Source: Craterostigma plantagineum (Eukaryota > Streptophyta > Magnoliopsida > Lamiales > Linderniaceae). From it: DNA of 64,000 bases. Positions 1-12,497 of the stretch are shown piece after piece. The notes below the pieces were generated by a model, which searched no databases, was not told where the DNA came from, and saw nothing but the letters and a program-made list of their open reading frames with translations. How positions within the stretch are numbered: position 1 is the first letter of the stretch; each line of letters starts with the position of its first letter. The stretch spans positions 17,564,501 to 17,628,500 of the forward strand of contig JAPQWV010000005.1 of the NCBI GenBank assembly GCA_027422505.1, in the 5' to 3' direction. A program made the translations under genes and the position numbers.

Positions 1-1712
1 AATTCTCGAAAACCCTAAAAATATCGTAAAACTCTAAATACCGGAAATATTTACACACAACGAAAACCTCATGTCACCAAAACGCTCTAACACCTAAAAC
101 CAACTTCACCATCCTAACACATGTTCGAAAATAACATATGCAGAAAATTAATTTTTCTTCTTTACTAACCAATATTCGAAACTCACAGCAATGCAAGAAT
201 GTTCCCAAAACTCATGTAATTACCATAAATACATACAACCTCTAAATACAAAATCACCTTGAAAACCTCATATAATTCGCATATAACCCATGGCCATCAC
301 ATAAAACATTCAAACACTTTATACATGTAACAACGAATTTAACTATGGTATGGAAGATTAAATCTCCATGCATCGCTATTCATGTCTAAGCATTTAGTAC
401 ATGTAACATTCATAACTATTTTTTTATTGACTATGATATCTACCACTTTCAAAAACACACCAAGTATTCACAACAAATTAACGTATCGGGTGTAATTATT
501 CACCTCCAATCTGAATTTCAAATAAAGGTTTACATATCGTAGGTGAAATTTCCACCTACCTATCCTCCAAGCTTCGGTGTTTAGAGAATTCCTAACTTGA
601 CCAAGCTTTCATTTGATAAATTCTTCTTCTTCCTTGTTCGAATGTTTCCCTCTCCCTTCTCTTTGTGTCTTTTATTTAAATGGGATTTTAGGGTTGTTCA
701 ATGGAATAGTGGGTATATGCAACGTGGGTCTTGTCATAAAGAGTTGTAGATTAAGTGTGAAAGATTCCTTTGTAAAGTTTTCTCTCCCTTAATGATTTTG
801 CTTAGTGTTTTACACATATGATTCCAACGTGGTTTAGTTCTTCTTGTTTTGTTTTCTTCCTAATGATGATGTGTAGGTATAATTTAATATATTAAACTTT
901 TGGTTGGGTGAGATTTAGATCAAAGTAAATAGCATGACAAGATTCCTTTATGTTTGTTTATTTTTCTTTTTGCTTATTTAGTGGATGTTTTACGTGGTTA
1001 GTGGATTCATAGATCTAAGGCTTTTGTTGTTACTATCTTTATTATATAAGTGTTAGTAGTGAGTCTTGTAATTATGTGAATTAATGTAGACCACATTTGA
1101 TTTTCATGTGAATGAATTTCGCATATAATGATTTCAAATGATTTTAGTTTGTGTTTGATTAGTAGGTGACAAACCTACTACATGAGCTAAGTAACAACCT
1201 TTCCTCTCATTTATGTTTCATTCTCTAATACTTTATCTTATATTAAATGATTGTATTTAGATGATAGCAAATAAGTGATAGAGTACTAACGTGGCTTACT
1301 AAACAATAAGAATCTTTCACCCTCACTTTGTTCATATGTATTTAATTATCATTCTTTTAAGCAACTGGTAGGGAGGTGACAAGACCTATACGTGGTTTCC
1401 CTTACTCTTAAATAATCTAATTCTTTCCTTACTTATTAAAATTGTTTGGGGTTTTTATTCTTTTTTTTTTTTTGGTTTTGATAACCTTTTTAGCCTCACT
1501 AGTAATTAGCTTAGGTTTTAAATACAATTTGGTCCAATAATTATTCATTTGGGCTTTAGTTCTAAAATTAAATCCAATAAATGTTTAATCGGAATCCAAA
1601 ATTATTCAGCTTTTACCCGGAGTTCCTTATGGATTATTTATCTTTAATATTTTATTCAATAATTATCTAAGTTCCTTGTCGTAATCCCGCTTTAAAAGTT
1701 GCGGGTATTACA
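1..1712. other. Noncoding, LTR-like region upstream of copia 1
   Basis: I see no gene here. The start is A/C-rich and unique-looking; a pyrimidine-rich stretch near 620-670 is followed by T-rich DNA with recurring short ACGTGG-containing phrases (about 990, 1290, 1390). The block ends at a GGGTATTACA string (1703-1712), which resembles the end of some plant Ty3-type LTRs. This may be the right part of an unrelated LTR lying against the copia element. No second copy is in the window, so the LTR reading is inference. Confidence 0.3.
1681..1711. repeat. Short inverted repeat at the copia 1 left junction
   Basis: The 10-base arm at 1681-1690 (GTAATCCCGC) is nearly the reverse complement of 1701-1711 (GCGGGTATTAC), with a 10-base A/T-rich loop. 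It sits exactly where the 5' LTR end and primer-binding site of copia 1 would be expected. Confidence 0.5.
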
Positions 1713-1736
1713 GACACGAGAGTTTAACCTTTACCA

Positions 1737-2720
1737 ATGGCTTCCACAATATCTTGAAACGTTGCCAACTTTGTTACACTCAAACTCACACCAACAACTA
1801 TCCTATCTGGCGTGGACAAATGCTTGCATTAGCCGAAAGTCAAGACATGGCCGGACTTCTCACAGGCGAGAAAAAGAAACCAGACATGTACACCAATTCT
1901 GTAGCAGAAAAGACATCAACAAACGATGACGACAATGAAGCTGTAAATCAAATTTCAAAAGGTTTTCTCGAATGGAGAAAAGACGACCGTCTCCTCCATG
2001 GATGGATCGTTGGAACACCCACATAAGAGACCTTGGGCTTAGTTATTGGCCTCGACTCATCTCAATCAGTTTGGAATGCGTTGAAGGAAGCATATGCCCA
2101 AGATTCACAAGAAAGGGAATTTACTCTACGGCAACAACTTACTTTCCTCAAAAAGGAACCAAATCAGTCCTTAGCGGGCCATCTAAGAAGATTCAAAAGT
2201 ATATGCGATAGCCTCACAGCCATAGGCAATCCCATACCCGACAAAACCAAAGTTTACTCAAAAGTATGAATCGGTCACAACCACAATGCTCAAACCTCCA
2301 ATGTCGTCCTACAAGGAAATTCATGGATTCAAGAATCAAATACCGTTTCATATGCGTTTTATGGAGAGCGTAATCACCATCATCGGCATCAAAACCATAA
2401 CAATCGACACAACCAGTTCACTTCAAAAGGAAGAGGATTTCAGGCGACAAATAACAACTTCCATTACTCTAATAATAACAACTTCCATTACTCTAATGTT
2501 GCAGGTAATAATTCTAACTCAGGGCAATCATCTCAAAGGGGTAACAATAGCGTTTCTAGACCACCACCACCTGGTAAGAGAAGAATGCATACTACAGAGA
2601 TAGAGATGTATAAAAACGAGTTATGTTAGCTATGTGGAAAGCAAGGGCACATCGCCAAAATCTGTTGGAGTCTACCAACACAAGCACACAATGATGAACT
2701 TCCTCATGCACTTGCCGCTC
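1737..2720 (+). pseudogene. Copia 1 gag remnant
   Basis: The likely start is the ATG at 1737 (MASTIS), followed at once by a TGA. Beyond it lie the copia Gag N-terminal signature (NVANFVTLKL, then YPIWRGQMLALAESQDMAG after a frame change) and a UBN2-type helical region up to about 2265 (EFTLRQQLTFLK, LRRFKSICDSL). A low-complexity stretch rich in Asn, Phe and His follows (2340-2560), then a CCHC zinc knuckle at 2629-2670 (LCGKQGHIAKICW), preceded by an in-frame TAG. At least two frame changes and two stops break it. In a live element this would form the virus-like particle capsid. Confidence 0.8.
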
Positions 2721-5705
2721 TCACCATGGACACCTCCATTGCTGATACTGAGTGGGCCACCGATACTGGCGCACCGAACCACATGACTGCAAATTCAGGT
2801 ATGCTTTCTAATCTCAGAAAATATGTTGGTTGTGATGTTGTATTTATTGGAGATGGTTCTCCTCTAAAAATAGATGCAGTTGGTTGGTATCTGATGGTAA
2901 AAATAAATTATTATTGCGCGCGTTCTATTAGTCCCACGATTAACGAGGAACTTACTCTCCATTAGTCAGTTAACGTCACAATATCCATTGAACTGTCAAT
3001 TCACTAGTGAGTTATTTTATATTAAGGAACGAGCAACAGGGCAGATCCTACTAGTGGGTCCGCGTAAAGGAGATCTTTATGTTTTGTCTAAGATGAAGGA
3101 GGCAAATTTCTCAACTCGACAAAATTTAGAGACAGAGGAGTTATGGCACCAACGTCTTGGGCATCCTCAAAGTTCTACAGTTAATTTTTTTGCGCAAAAA
3201 TAAGCTGATTTCTGTTATTTCAAATAAAAAGGTTGACACTTTTTGTGAAAGTTGTCAACTTGGAAAACTCAGCAAGTTACCCTTTAATTCTTCTAATTCT
3301 GTTAGTACGAAAATTTTTGAGAAAGTTCGTTGTGACATTTGGGGACCGGCTCCCATTTTATCTCTTGGAAAATTTCGATTCTATGCATGCTTTGTCGACG
3401 ATTATTCTCATTATATCTGGTTAATTCCTATTCGTGCTAAATCTGATTTCATTGATGTTTATTTGGCATTTGAAAAGTATGTGCATGACAATTCAATGCA
3501 GAAATAAAAATATTTCATACTCATGGACGTGGAGAGTTTGAATAACAAACTCAAATCTCATTTTCAACAACAAGGAATCATCCATCATCTTTCATGTCCT
3601 TATACTCCCGAGCAAACAGGAATTGTTGAACACCGACATCGCACTATTAGAGAACTTGGCATGACTGTGATTTTTCATAGTGATGTGTCCAAGTCGCTAT
3701 GGGTTGAAGCTTTTACTACCGCGACTTATTTAATTAACCGTTTGCCTTCTTCTTCGTTAGGATTCGATACTCCTTATTTTCGTCTATATAGTTCTCATCC
3801 TACATATTCTATTTTACGTGTTTTTGGATGCAGGTGCTACCCATACACTTGGGATATGAAGAAAAATAAATTTGTTGCTAAAACTATACCTTGTGTTTTT
3901 TTAGGTTACAGTAACCAACATAAAGGGTATCGATGTCTAGATCCAACAACCAACAGAGTGTTTGTTTCGAGACGTGGTATTTGATGTAAATCATTTTCCT
4001 TGCAAAATTAAAATGCCTTCATATCCTTCAAATGCAAGTTTCACTGAATTTTTGAGTCTCGTTCTGCCATTATCACCAAATCAGACCAATGATCCTGAGG
4101 AAAACGCATCTCCACCTATCCCAATACCATGCAATATTTTACATGAGTCACCAGCTATTTCTGATGTCGAAGATGCTACCTCTACCCACCATGACTTGTG
4201 ATTATAACCAAATAGCGACACCTCAATCTCCATCACCGTTGCAGATACTTTGGCCCCCCAAAATGATTTTATTGATAGATTGTCACATGCCGATGACATG
4301 TTACCAAGTCCAGGTTGCTCCTCATCTCTTTCCTCATCTAACTTTGACTCTTCCTTACATGTTGAACAGGCGCAATCAGAGTCTAGTCGTATGGTCACTC
4401 GCGCTCAACATGGCATATACAAACCCAATCCCCGTTCTCATTCATGAGTGTGATGATATTCCAAGAGAACCACGTAGTATTAAAATGCCTCTACAACATG
4501 CCGATTGGAGACAAGCTATGATTGAGGAACTTGACGCACTACACAAAAATCAAACATAGACCTTAGTACCTCGGGAACCTCCTGGTATGCATGACTCACT
4601 CTTGCCCTCTCATGTTTGTAAACTGAAAAAGGCACTTTATGGTCTCAAGCAAGCATCGCGAGCTTGTTTTGACCGTTTTAGCGCTTTTTTGCTTACTAAT
4701 GGTTTTTTATGCAGCCTAGCGGATCCATATCTTTTTATTTTGCACTCCCCTCTTGGTACGTGAATTTTACTACTTTATGTTGATGACATGCTTTTGACAG
4801 GATCCAATTCAAAAATGCTTGATGATTTCGTCGAACTTTTACAGTCTGAGTTTGCTATGAAGGATTTAGGTTCCATTCATCATTTTCTTGGAATTGAAGT
4901 TAAGCGAGATAAAAATTTGCTACACCTTTCTCAAACTCATTATGCTTGTTCAATTCTTGATAAGTCGCATATGCTCGATTGCAACCTATGCATACCCCAA
5001 TGGAAACTAAAACTAAAGGCTTTAGTGTACCACACCTTACCCCGATCCCTCTCTCTATCGTAGCATTTTCGGTGCTCTATAATACTTGACTCTTACTAGA
5101 CCCGACTTGTCATTTTCTGTTAATTATGCTTCTCAATTTATGCAATCACCTTCTCTCACTAGTACGAAAATGGTTCGTCGCATTTTACGATATGTGAAGG
5201 GCACTATCAATCTCGGGTTACATTTAATGGGTGATTCTACACTTGATCTTTGTGGTTTCTCAGATGCAGATTGGGCAGGTTGTCCAAGCACTCGAAGATC
5301 CACAACCGGCTTTTGTATTTTCTTGGGGCGAAATATTGTCTCATGGTGCGCCACAATGCAACCAACTATTTCTCGATCCAGCACTGAGGCCGAGTATCGT
5401 GCGATGGCTAACACCGCTGCAGAATTAACCTGGCTTACATTCTTCTTACGCGACCTTCATATTCCTCAATCACAACCGCCAACTCTCATCTGTGACAACT
5501 TCAGTGCGTTACATATGGCTATTAACCCTGTTTTTCATGCTCACAGCAAACATATTGAATTGGATTAACATTTTGTTCGTGAGCGGGTCTCCATGGGACT
5601 CCTTATTACTCGACACATCTCGTCTACTCTCCAAATTGCGGAAATCCATATGTAAAGCTTTCCTTACACCACTTTCGCAACAAACTCTGCCTTCAGCCTC
5701 GGCAT
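2721..5705 (+). pseudogene. Copia 1 pol remnant (PR-IN-RT-RNase H)
   Basis: The protease active site is seen at about 2750-2790 (WATDTGAPNHMT). Pre-integrase and integrase HHCC follow (LWHQRLGHP at about 3142; CESCQLGKL at 3247), then the integrase core (CDIWGPAP, FVDDYSHYIW; EQTGIVEHRHRTIRE at about 3610). Reverse transcriptase is damaged. The conserved Trp after ALHKNQT is a TAG at about 4557. The text then jumps from LVPRE to PPGMHDSLLPSHVCKL, so roughly 80-90 residues of RT N-terminus are missing. YVDDM is intact at about 4777. RNase H (FSDADWAGC, STEAEYRAM, KHIELD then stop) runs to about 5570. The frame changes several times. Confidence 0.85.
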
Positions 5706-5719
5706 AGTTTGAGGGAGGA

Positions 5720-6040
5720 TATTGAATACAGTAACAATATCGACGCCATAAATTGGAGTGATAAGGATGAAAGTCAAGCTGTGAATATCCTTCTCGAAAA
5801 TAGAGAGATTATGAAGAGTAATTCAAGAGATCTTATTGGGATCCAATCACTGCATGGAAATCATCGAGCAATCTTCTCCCATTAAAATAATCATTTAATA
5901 GCACGATATCTTTTCCTTTATAAGCTTAGTTGTTAGCCTCTATATATTGATATTGTAATAGAACTCTCGATTTACGGCTTTAGAGAATCAATTCAAGAGA
6001 TATTGTTCAGTTTATTTTCTTCTTTAGTAGGGTGGTTGCA
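5720..6040 (+). repeat. Probable 3' LTR of copia 1
   Basis: It starts right after a GAGGGAGGA polypurine tract with TATTGAATACAG, probably a mutated TGTTGAATA. It contains a TATA-like TATATATT at about 5940 and a U5-like T-rich tail. The right edge is placed at a GGTTGCA ending in CA. With no second LTR to compare, the right edge is a guess. Confidence 0.45.
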
Positions 6041-6413
6041 TTTAGTTTCTCCCGATTTGGGAGCTCGAGTCTTCTCATTGTCAGAGTTATTTTCTCCCCA
6101 TGTGGGAGGGTCCTTTTCGAAGAAGACAAGATTTTGGAGTCGAATACCTAAAAAAGTGAACAGTGTTGTTGATTTGGCCTAATAGCAATTTTTGTGATAT
6201 GTTATTTAGTTCTTTGCGTTAATGACTTTGTATCTTGTTTTCTTTCGGCTTTCGTTTTACTTTTTCTTTTTTTTTTTTTTTGGTTATTGCTCATATGTGA
6301 TCCTTTGTTCTCTTCTGGATTATGTGTTACCAGAGAGACCTTCTTGAACTATTTAGCATATGTTCTTATGTCCGTGAAATAAAAACTGTCGTTTCGAAAA
6401 AAAAAAAAAAGAA
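6041..6413 (+). other. Possible LINE 3' tail with poly(A)
   Basis: The block has no ORF and a 15-A run at 6398-6412. It carries the T-rich, pyrimidine-heavy composition common in plant LINE 3' untranslated regions, and it abuts the copia LTR. No target-site duplication was found, so the assignment is tentative. Confidence 0.3.
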
Positions 6414-7590
6414 TAGTGATCGACCGATCGAATCTCAATATACAGTATGAAAAGATAAAAAAAATTTTGGAATTAATATATAATTATTTCTTAGCAGAAA
6501 CTATAGTAAAATTTAGCAAAAACGATCGGTAGTAGCAATAAAATAAAATGAAAGTATAAAGCTATTCAACCGGTCACTAGCATTAAGCATCATTTCTTAC
6601 AACTGAAACTAGTGCATGATCTCAATAATGTCCACCAAGCTATTGATATTCTATATTCCAATTGTGGCATATAGAACTAATATGGGGCTCCCGACCAATG
6701 TTGACACTGGTTTCATTTTCAAAAACGCATCCTCAAGTGCTTGAACATAATTAATTTTGAAAGCATTTTTTTATTTCCAACCCTTTTGAATTATTTCTTT
6801 GATGCTTGTACAAACTCCTTTCTTCATCTGACTTCTACGAACGTCTGGTGTTGCTAGAGTCTTAATCAGTCTTTTCGATAAAAAGGATTCAACATCTAAA
6901 AATGTGAGTCTTTATTCTATTATACTATTGAGTATGACCAGACCCATAGCAGAAAAATAGGAACCTGGTGCAAAATCAAGGCCCTGAATCATTTTTTTAA
7001 ATTAATTGGAACCTGGGGCGAAATCAAAAGTCAGGCCCTGAATGATTTTTTTTAAATTATTTTATACTTAATACAATGCAACGTAAATCAAAAATATTGT
7101 TTATATTGTAACCGTAAATATATTTTTATAGCGTAATGTTCAACAAATACGTATACAAATACTACTCGTTTAGATGATTTAGAGAAAAATAGTGATCAAA
7201 TGTAACTTAAAAAGGAACCCTTTGAGAATTCCGATCAATTGTATCAGCAAGAGCAATTCACGTCCGTATTTTTTTTCCTTAAATAAAAAGCTATATGTAA
7301 TATATATCGTTTGGGGCTGAATCTTTTAATAAATAATAAAATGGGGGCTTGTTTCTTAACTTGAAGGTCCAACTATAACCACTAACATTTTCGGCTCTTT
7401 ACAGTTTTTTTTTTCAATTTAAACTAAACAACTTACCATAATCTATATTATTTATTTATATATGTATAAAAAAATTTTGGCCCCCTCCAAAACTGGACCC
7501 GAGGCGACCGCCTCACTGGCTAGACTTTGTCTTGAAGTTGCTAACCATCTAAAGTATCTCAGCGATTCCACGGCAAACAAGGCATATGAG
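6414..7590. other. Intergenic, no gene seen; small transposon scraps
   Basis: A short phrase of about 45 bases (GGAACCTGGNGCNAAATCAA, then CCCTGAATNATTTTTTT) occurs twice, near 6960 and 7010, as a diverged direct repeat. GGCCCCC-containing text near 7480 and GGGGCTGAATC near 7312 look like hAT-type element scraps. No coding region is supported. Confidence 0.4.
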
Positions 7591-8415
7591 TAGTCATGTT
7601 CATACAGTTACGGTTACGGTTCGCGGTTATGAACCGCCGGTTTACGGTTTGTAAAATCTCAAATCGTAATCGAACTGCGGTAACCACGGTTTCGGTAATG
7701 GTTTGTAACTGGAGGAGGCGGTCACGGTCACGGTTTGAACCGCCGGTTTACGGTTTCAAACCTTTTTAAAAAATTAAATTTTCAGTAATGTCCAAACATT
7801 TCATTCCAACCAAGAAATCTATAAAATAAAATGCATTAAACATTAAAAACAATAATTACACATTGCATACTACAAAAAAATACGATAATCGCTAAAATAG
7901 TTTAGCAACTAAAAATACTTCGGGCATGCTATAAAATATTTCAACTACTTCCTTTTCATTTGTATAATACATTAGCCAAAAATTATACATGAAAGATATT
8001 TATGAAAATGCGCAATTTTAACACAATGATCTATTCAAATAAATGTAGGATTATGAATACCGAATAATTCTTCGATTTCTCGTAAAATTTGTAACAAATT
8101 GTAACATGAATAACAAGAAGTCTAAAATAAAGCAATATTATGCTCGAAAAACATGCTAAGAAAAATACATAGCGGTTCCTTGTATTCATTTGAATCATTC
8201 AAAAATTTATAAGTAGAGTTCCAACCCTTTCTAATTTACTAAACAATATAATATAAATCATTAAATTCAAAACCAAGATTCAAATTTTATGTGAACCGCT
8301 GGTTATAACTGGCGGTTACGGTTATAAAATTTGATAACCGTAACCGTTGTCCGCAGCTAACCGAACCGTTGACCGCGGTTCGGTTACGGTTTTTCAAACA
8401 GTTTGAACACGTCTG
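7591..8415. mobile_element. Non-autonomous hAT element with CGGTTACGGTT subterminal repeats
   Basis: The element is flanked by an 8-bp TSD with one mismatch (CATATGAG at 7583-7590; CTTATGAG at 8416-8423). The ends form an imperfect inverted repeat (TAGTCATGTTCATAC against CAGACGTGTTCAAAC). Both ends carry many copies of CGGTTACGGTT, AACCGC and GAACCGCCGG, with an A/T-rich core and no transposase. Eight-base TSDs and dense subterminal repeats are typical of hAT. Confidence 0.75.
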
Positions 8416-9815
8416 CTTATGAGACTAAACCCAAATGAGATTTCATTTTATTTTGTTGCATAGGAAGTCTTGGAAGTATCGCCGTGCCCAACTGATGCAT
8501 AGCTTTTGCTCATTTGCACAGTAAGATAATGAATTGTGTGGGCTGGCCCAGATATTTGATGGTGTTATTTTTTTTTTTTTAAGTATGTTTTGTGTGATGG
8601 TTTTGGTGTAAGAAGCAAAGTTGAGCAAGAGGACTTTGCATGAGGGTCGAACAATCTATTACAAATGAAGTGCAGTGACCCGCGGGGAGGGAGAGTGAAA
8701 GCTCACAACATCATTCTGAAGAATCCGACATTCTTGTTAGAATTCGAAAGGTAGGAAGAGGATGCTAGAGATCAAGAAACACGATTGTCAGAAAAATTGT
8801 GTAAGGGAGTATTTTGGTAATTTAAGAATTAGTAGCTGTGTTAGATAAATTATCTGGGCCAAAGATAACTTATCTTGAAGTTAATAGATTACAGTCACGG
8901 GCAACAATTTTATGTCGGGCTTTAAATAAATTAAAAAGTGATCAAGATTATAGTGAATAAAGTGGGTCTTATTCTTATTGGTTTATCCACCAAAGTAAAC
9001 GAGGCTTATATAGATATATAACTATTCAGAACCAAAGAGTCATCCATAAACTTCATTTGTAGATGCGTTACAAAAATAAGTCTGAGTAATAATAGTACAT
9101 ATACAAATATTCAGAAACGATAAAGCACAAGTAATATTAGAGGACGACCAATAAGTTAGAAGAGTCATACAATAAATACTCAATGAGTTATTGATCTACC
9201 TACATCCACCAAAACTGAATCTGTTGATCTTTCCAGGGGTATTACTCTCTCGCATTTACAAAACAGAGATTACAAAGAAAACTTAATCGATCTGCATTAG
9301 TTAAATTACATGGGGCATCGAATGAAAAATGAAAATGATCTTCCTTTTTTATACACAGCTTCTTTCTTGGTTCTGTTTCTGCAGCACGTTAGCATCAATT
9401 GTGGTACCATGTGCATTTCAAGTTGGACCTTATCAAACACCTTTACTTGTGTAATCAATCCTCTTTGTTGATAGCTGTTAGAGTAGAATGTCCAGTGTTC
9501 CAACTTGATTGGATGTTTTCTACTTGTAAAGATAACTTATTGGAAATTATATCAAATAAAATGCATTGTTTTATCTTATACTGGTACATTATGATAAAGT
9601 CCTTAGATCGTTATAAGCTGAAGGACATGATTGCGCATTTGATAGTGATCATGGAGTATGTCTTAGGTTGTGAGCTTAAATAAGTTTCAAGTGGTGGGTA
9701 TTTCAAGATAGGACATTGAATAACCCAGAAAGACTTGTGCATATGTTGCATGCTTGTTAGACGAGGATGTTACGTTAGCATTAGCGTGTGACGCAAATGC
9801 ATATATGCAGATTCT
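8416..9815. other. Intergenic, no gene supported
   Basis: This is A/T-rich DNA. A 94-codon + ORF at 9399-9683 and a 65-codon - ORF at 9306-9503 overlap on opposite strands and match nothing I recognise. The - reading near 9470-9500 (TGHSTLTAINKED in one frame) has a retroelement flavour but is too short to call. Confidence 0.4.
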
Positions 9816-11251
9816 TGTTGGGGAACAAGTTCATTGAACATGACCTGACGAAAAATTCTTAATTGGAAACATTTGTCGAATGAGAATTTTCGTGTTGCGA
9901 TGGTACATGACTAATCCTCTGATTTGAGGCACGATAGTAGTCTTGTGCGCATTGTCCTTCACTTAGATTTATCCTTTGATTGCTCGACAATCACAAAGGG
10001 ATATTTTGGGTATTGTATTATTGTGTATGGAGATTTGTCTGTGGCCAACATAGAATTCGACACTTATTTTAATGAGTGAATTTTCTATGTTTTTCACAGT
10101 TTATGATTCAAAGACATTGGCCAGAGCACGATGAATTGAGATTCATAAAAGAATCATTTAAACGTGAAATGGAGTCGTAGTTATTAGATCAATTGGGCTT
10201 CGACTATAATTCCATGCCCACGTTCTAATCGGGAAATTAGTCGTCGAACGGATTTTACGTGTATGCACTTGGAATTGAAAATATTTACTCGCTATTTCAC
10301 TTAGCACTAGGTAATCACGCTACTTGCTAGGTGTTACCGTGATCTGTGGATTCCTGATATTGAGGAGTTAATTTAAGTTGATAGCAAGGAGTTGTAAATC
10401 CACTACTAGTGTTGATCGTGAACCTAAAAGGGTAACACGAAGTTTTGGAGAATGACATATGAAATTGATATTCCAATAGTTGGATTAATCTTTAGTTCAA
10501 TAGTTGAATTAAAATATTAAATAATATGTTATTTATTTGAAGGAATAAAATAATCAATATGATTGATTAGTTGGGCTTTAGATATTAATATAGTAATTAT
10601 ATGAATTATCCAATTAATAATTATATTTTAAGTTGGACTTAAAATTCAATTTAAAGCCAAATACAAGTTTTTCTCTCACAGGTTAAAGGCAAATCTTGAC
10701 CAAGTAGATAAGAGTTAATTGCCTTAAAAGACTTGGTATATCTTTCAAATTTGAATTTATTAAGGAGATAATAAAGATCGGAAAGGATCATGGCTAAAAT
10801 ATCAATTAGTTGAAACGGCCATGCGTGTTTATTCCTCTTGATGAATTGAATTAAAAGAATATTAAGAACGGTTTTGACTAATATATGTGAATATATATGT
10901 CATGTAATAAGGCATAGAGGGAAGGCACACACGAAATGCAGTCCTAAGCTCTCACCACCATTATGCCTCTCATCAACGTGTGTGATTAGAAAAGAAAACA
11001 GTTTTCTTTTAGTATTCCTTTCATATATCAATATCAATTCAATACCGTTTTTCTATTAGCGAAGAAATCATTCCGGCGTCATACTCCAAAAGGTGAACTC
11101 AATTAGAGGGGAAGAATTTGAATCCATACGACGAGTACGTGACGTCTACGACGAACTTACGAAGACGGTGTTCGCCACTAGCTGGGAATTGATTCCCTCT
11201 CCTTTCGTCGCTAAAACAAGCTAAGGAGTAGGTATATTCTAAATCCTAACA
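9816..11251. repeat. LTR-like block (TGTTGGGG...CCTAACA)
   Basis: The block begins TGTTGGGG and ends CCTAACA, giving the short inverted TG...CA ends of an LTR. It has no ORF, is A/T-rich in the middle (10500-10660) and has a more mixed tail, like the long LTRs of non-autonomous plant LTR elements. The five bases on either side (ATTCT and AAGCA) do not match, and there is no recognisable primer-binding site or polypurine tract. It is probably a rearranged or old solo LTR. Confidence 0.4.
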
Positions 11252-12330
11252 AAGCAAAATATGTACGACATGCGTGATTTTAAATGACAAGGGTCTTTCG
11301 CTATATATTGTCTCCTTAAGCCATCTCTAACTTCAATAGGATAGCTATTAATCGGCTTGCATAATGCCGGACACTAATAATATCGCCGTCTAATAACTCA
11401 TCCACCCGACCTCGTTACGACTTCGATCATCATTAGGACTAACCTGCTAAACAGACCGACGGTTCAAAGGCACATGTGTGGGCCCATGTGGGACAGGCCT
11501 AGGGAAATGTCACAGGGAGAGATTCAAACCCACGACCTCTCCCAGCATGACAGCACCTCAGCTTGACCAGTAGAGCCAAGCCTCATCGGCTCGCACATGT
11601 GCGTTGAAAAAAAATGTCAAGAATTTAATAATTAAGGTATTAGATTATAACATTAAAAAAAACTTAGACTATCGAAAATGGCTTTTTCTTGTTTGCTTTG
11701 TTGCCTTGATGTACTCCTATGTCGCTTTCAGTCTTCTTTAATTTCGTATGGTGTGTGTGTGGAGGTTTTGGTTTTTTTTTTTATTCTTTCACTAAGGCTT
11801 TTTATTATTAAAGTTAATGGGCTTAAAAATTGTTGGCTATCTACACGCTATTTCACTATTAAAGTTAATGGGCTTAAAAATTATTAGCTATTTACATCTT
11901 TAGAGTGGCCCAAAACGTGAAAAATATATAATGATGACCCAAAGGTAAAAACAAAGCCCAATAAATAGAATTTTCAGATCAAAATAACCCTACTGTCATC
12001 TTCTTCTTCCTCACGAGTCACGAAAACTCCATTGACGCACAGACAACCAACTACCAAGCTATAGTACTAGTTTTTTTCTCCGGCAGCTGGGGGGTCAATG
12101 GCCCCCCGAGCCCCTACGTAGCTCCGCCCCTGTTAACAAGTGTACAGTTTAATTGGATGTATTATGGATGTCATTCATTATATACGAGTATGAATAGTGG
12201 TGTTCAAAATTTGGATAAAAACCAAAATTTTTGGTTCGGTTAATTCAGTTTTGGGTGGGTTTCGGTTTTGAATTTCAAAAATTTCTGTTTTTCGGTTTGG
12301 TTTCGGTTTTAGACTTGGGAGAAAACGGAA
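11252..12330. other. Intergenic with hAT end fragments
   Basis: No gene is seen. The text GTAGCTCCGCCCCTG ending at 12132 is the end of a hAT-type element of the same class as the one at 30671-31656; its left partner was not found. Near 12200-12320, repeated TTTCGGTTT and TTTTGGTTCGG phrases mark another hAT end fragment. A diverged tandem duplication of about 50 bases (ATTAAAGTTAATGGGCTTAA) lies at about 11806-11890. Confidence 0.45.
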
Positions 12331-12497
12331 TGATGTAATATGCTTGTATTACTCAACGTTTGATGTAGCCCTTTAAAAGGCTGATACACATAACTCCCAA
12401 CTATGTAACATAACTTCCAACTACACAACCTAATAACTGTCTAAAGAAATCAACGTTGAACTAAAGCAAACAGTAAAAACAACAACTATATCTAACA
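12331..12497 (-). repeat. Short 3' LTR of copia F
   Basis: On - it starts TGTTAGATATAG immediately after the polypurine tract and can be closed at TTACATCA, giving about 167 bases. The outer edge is uncertain because the other LTR is missing. Confidence 0.5.

Larger units (their letters stand above)
1713..6040 (+). mobile_element. Copia 1: decayed Ty1-copia retrotransposon
   Basis: Gag, zinc knuckle, protease, integrase, reverse transcriptase and RNase H remnants occur in copia order on +. They are followed by a polypurine tract (5709-5719) and a probable 3' LTR. The protein style (GLKQASRACF, YVDDM, SDADWAG) fits the RE1/Ale-like branch. No matching 5' LTR is present: the 3' LTR start (TATTGAATACAG) does not recur upstream. 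The element is therefore truncated or rearranged at its left end. Many stops and frame changes make it non-autonomous. No TSD could be assigned. Confidence 0.85.

Noticed and set aside
12..20. ACCCTAAAA strings near the window start, resembling telomere repeats
   Set aside because: Only isolated single copies; no tandem (CCCTAAA)n.
9399..9683. 94-codon + ORF
   Set aside because: No recognisable motif, overlaps an opposite-strand ORF of similar quality and lies in A/T-rich transposon-derived DNA.
11500..11600. TTCAAACCCACGACC and similar strings here and near 31467 and 59703, resembling a tRNA T-loop
   Set aside because: No anticodon arm, acceptor stem pairing or A box could be built; the phrase recurs inside transposon debris.
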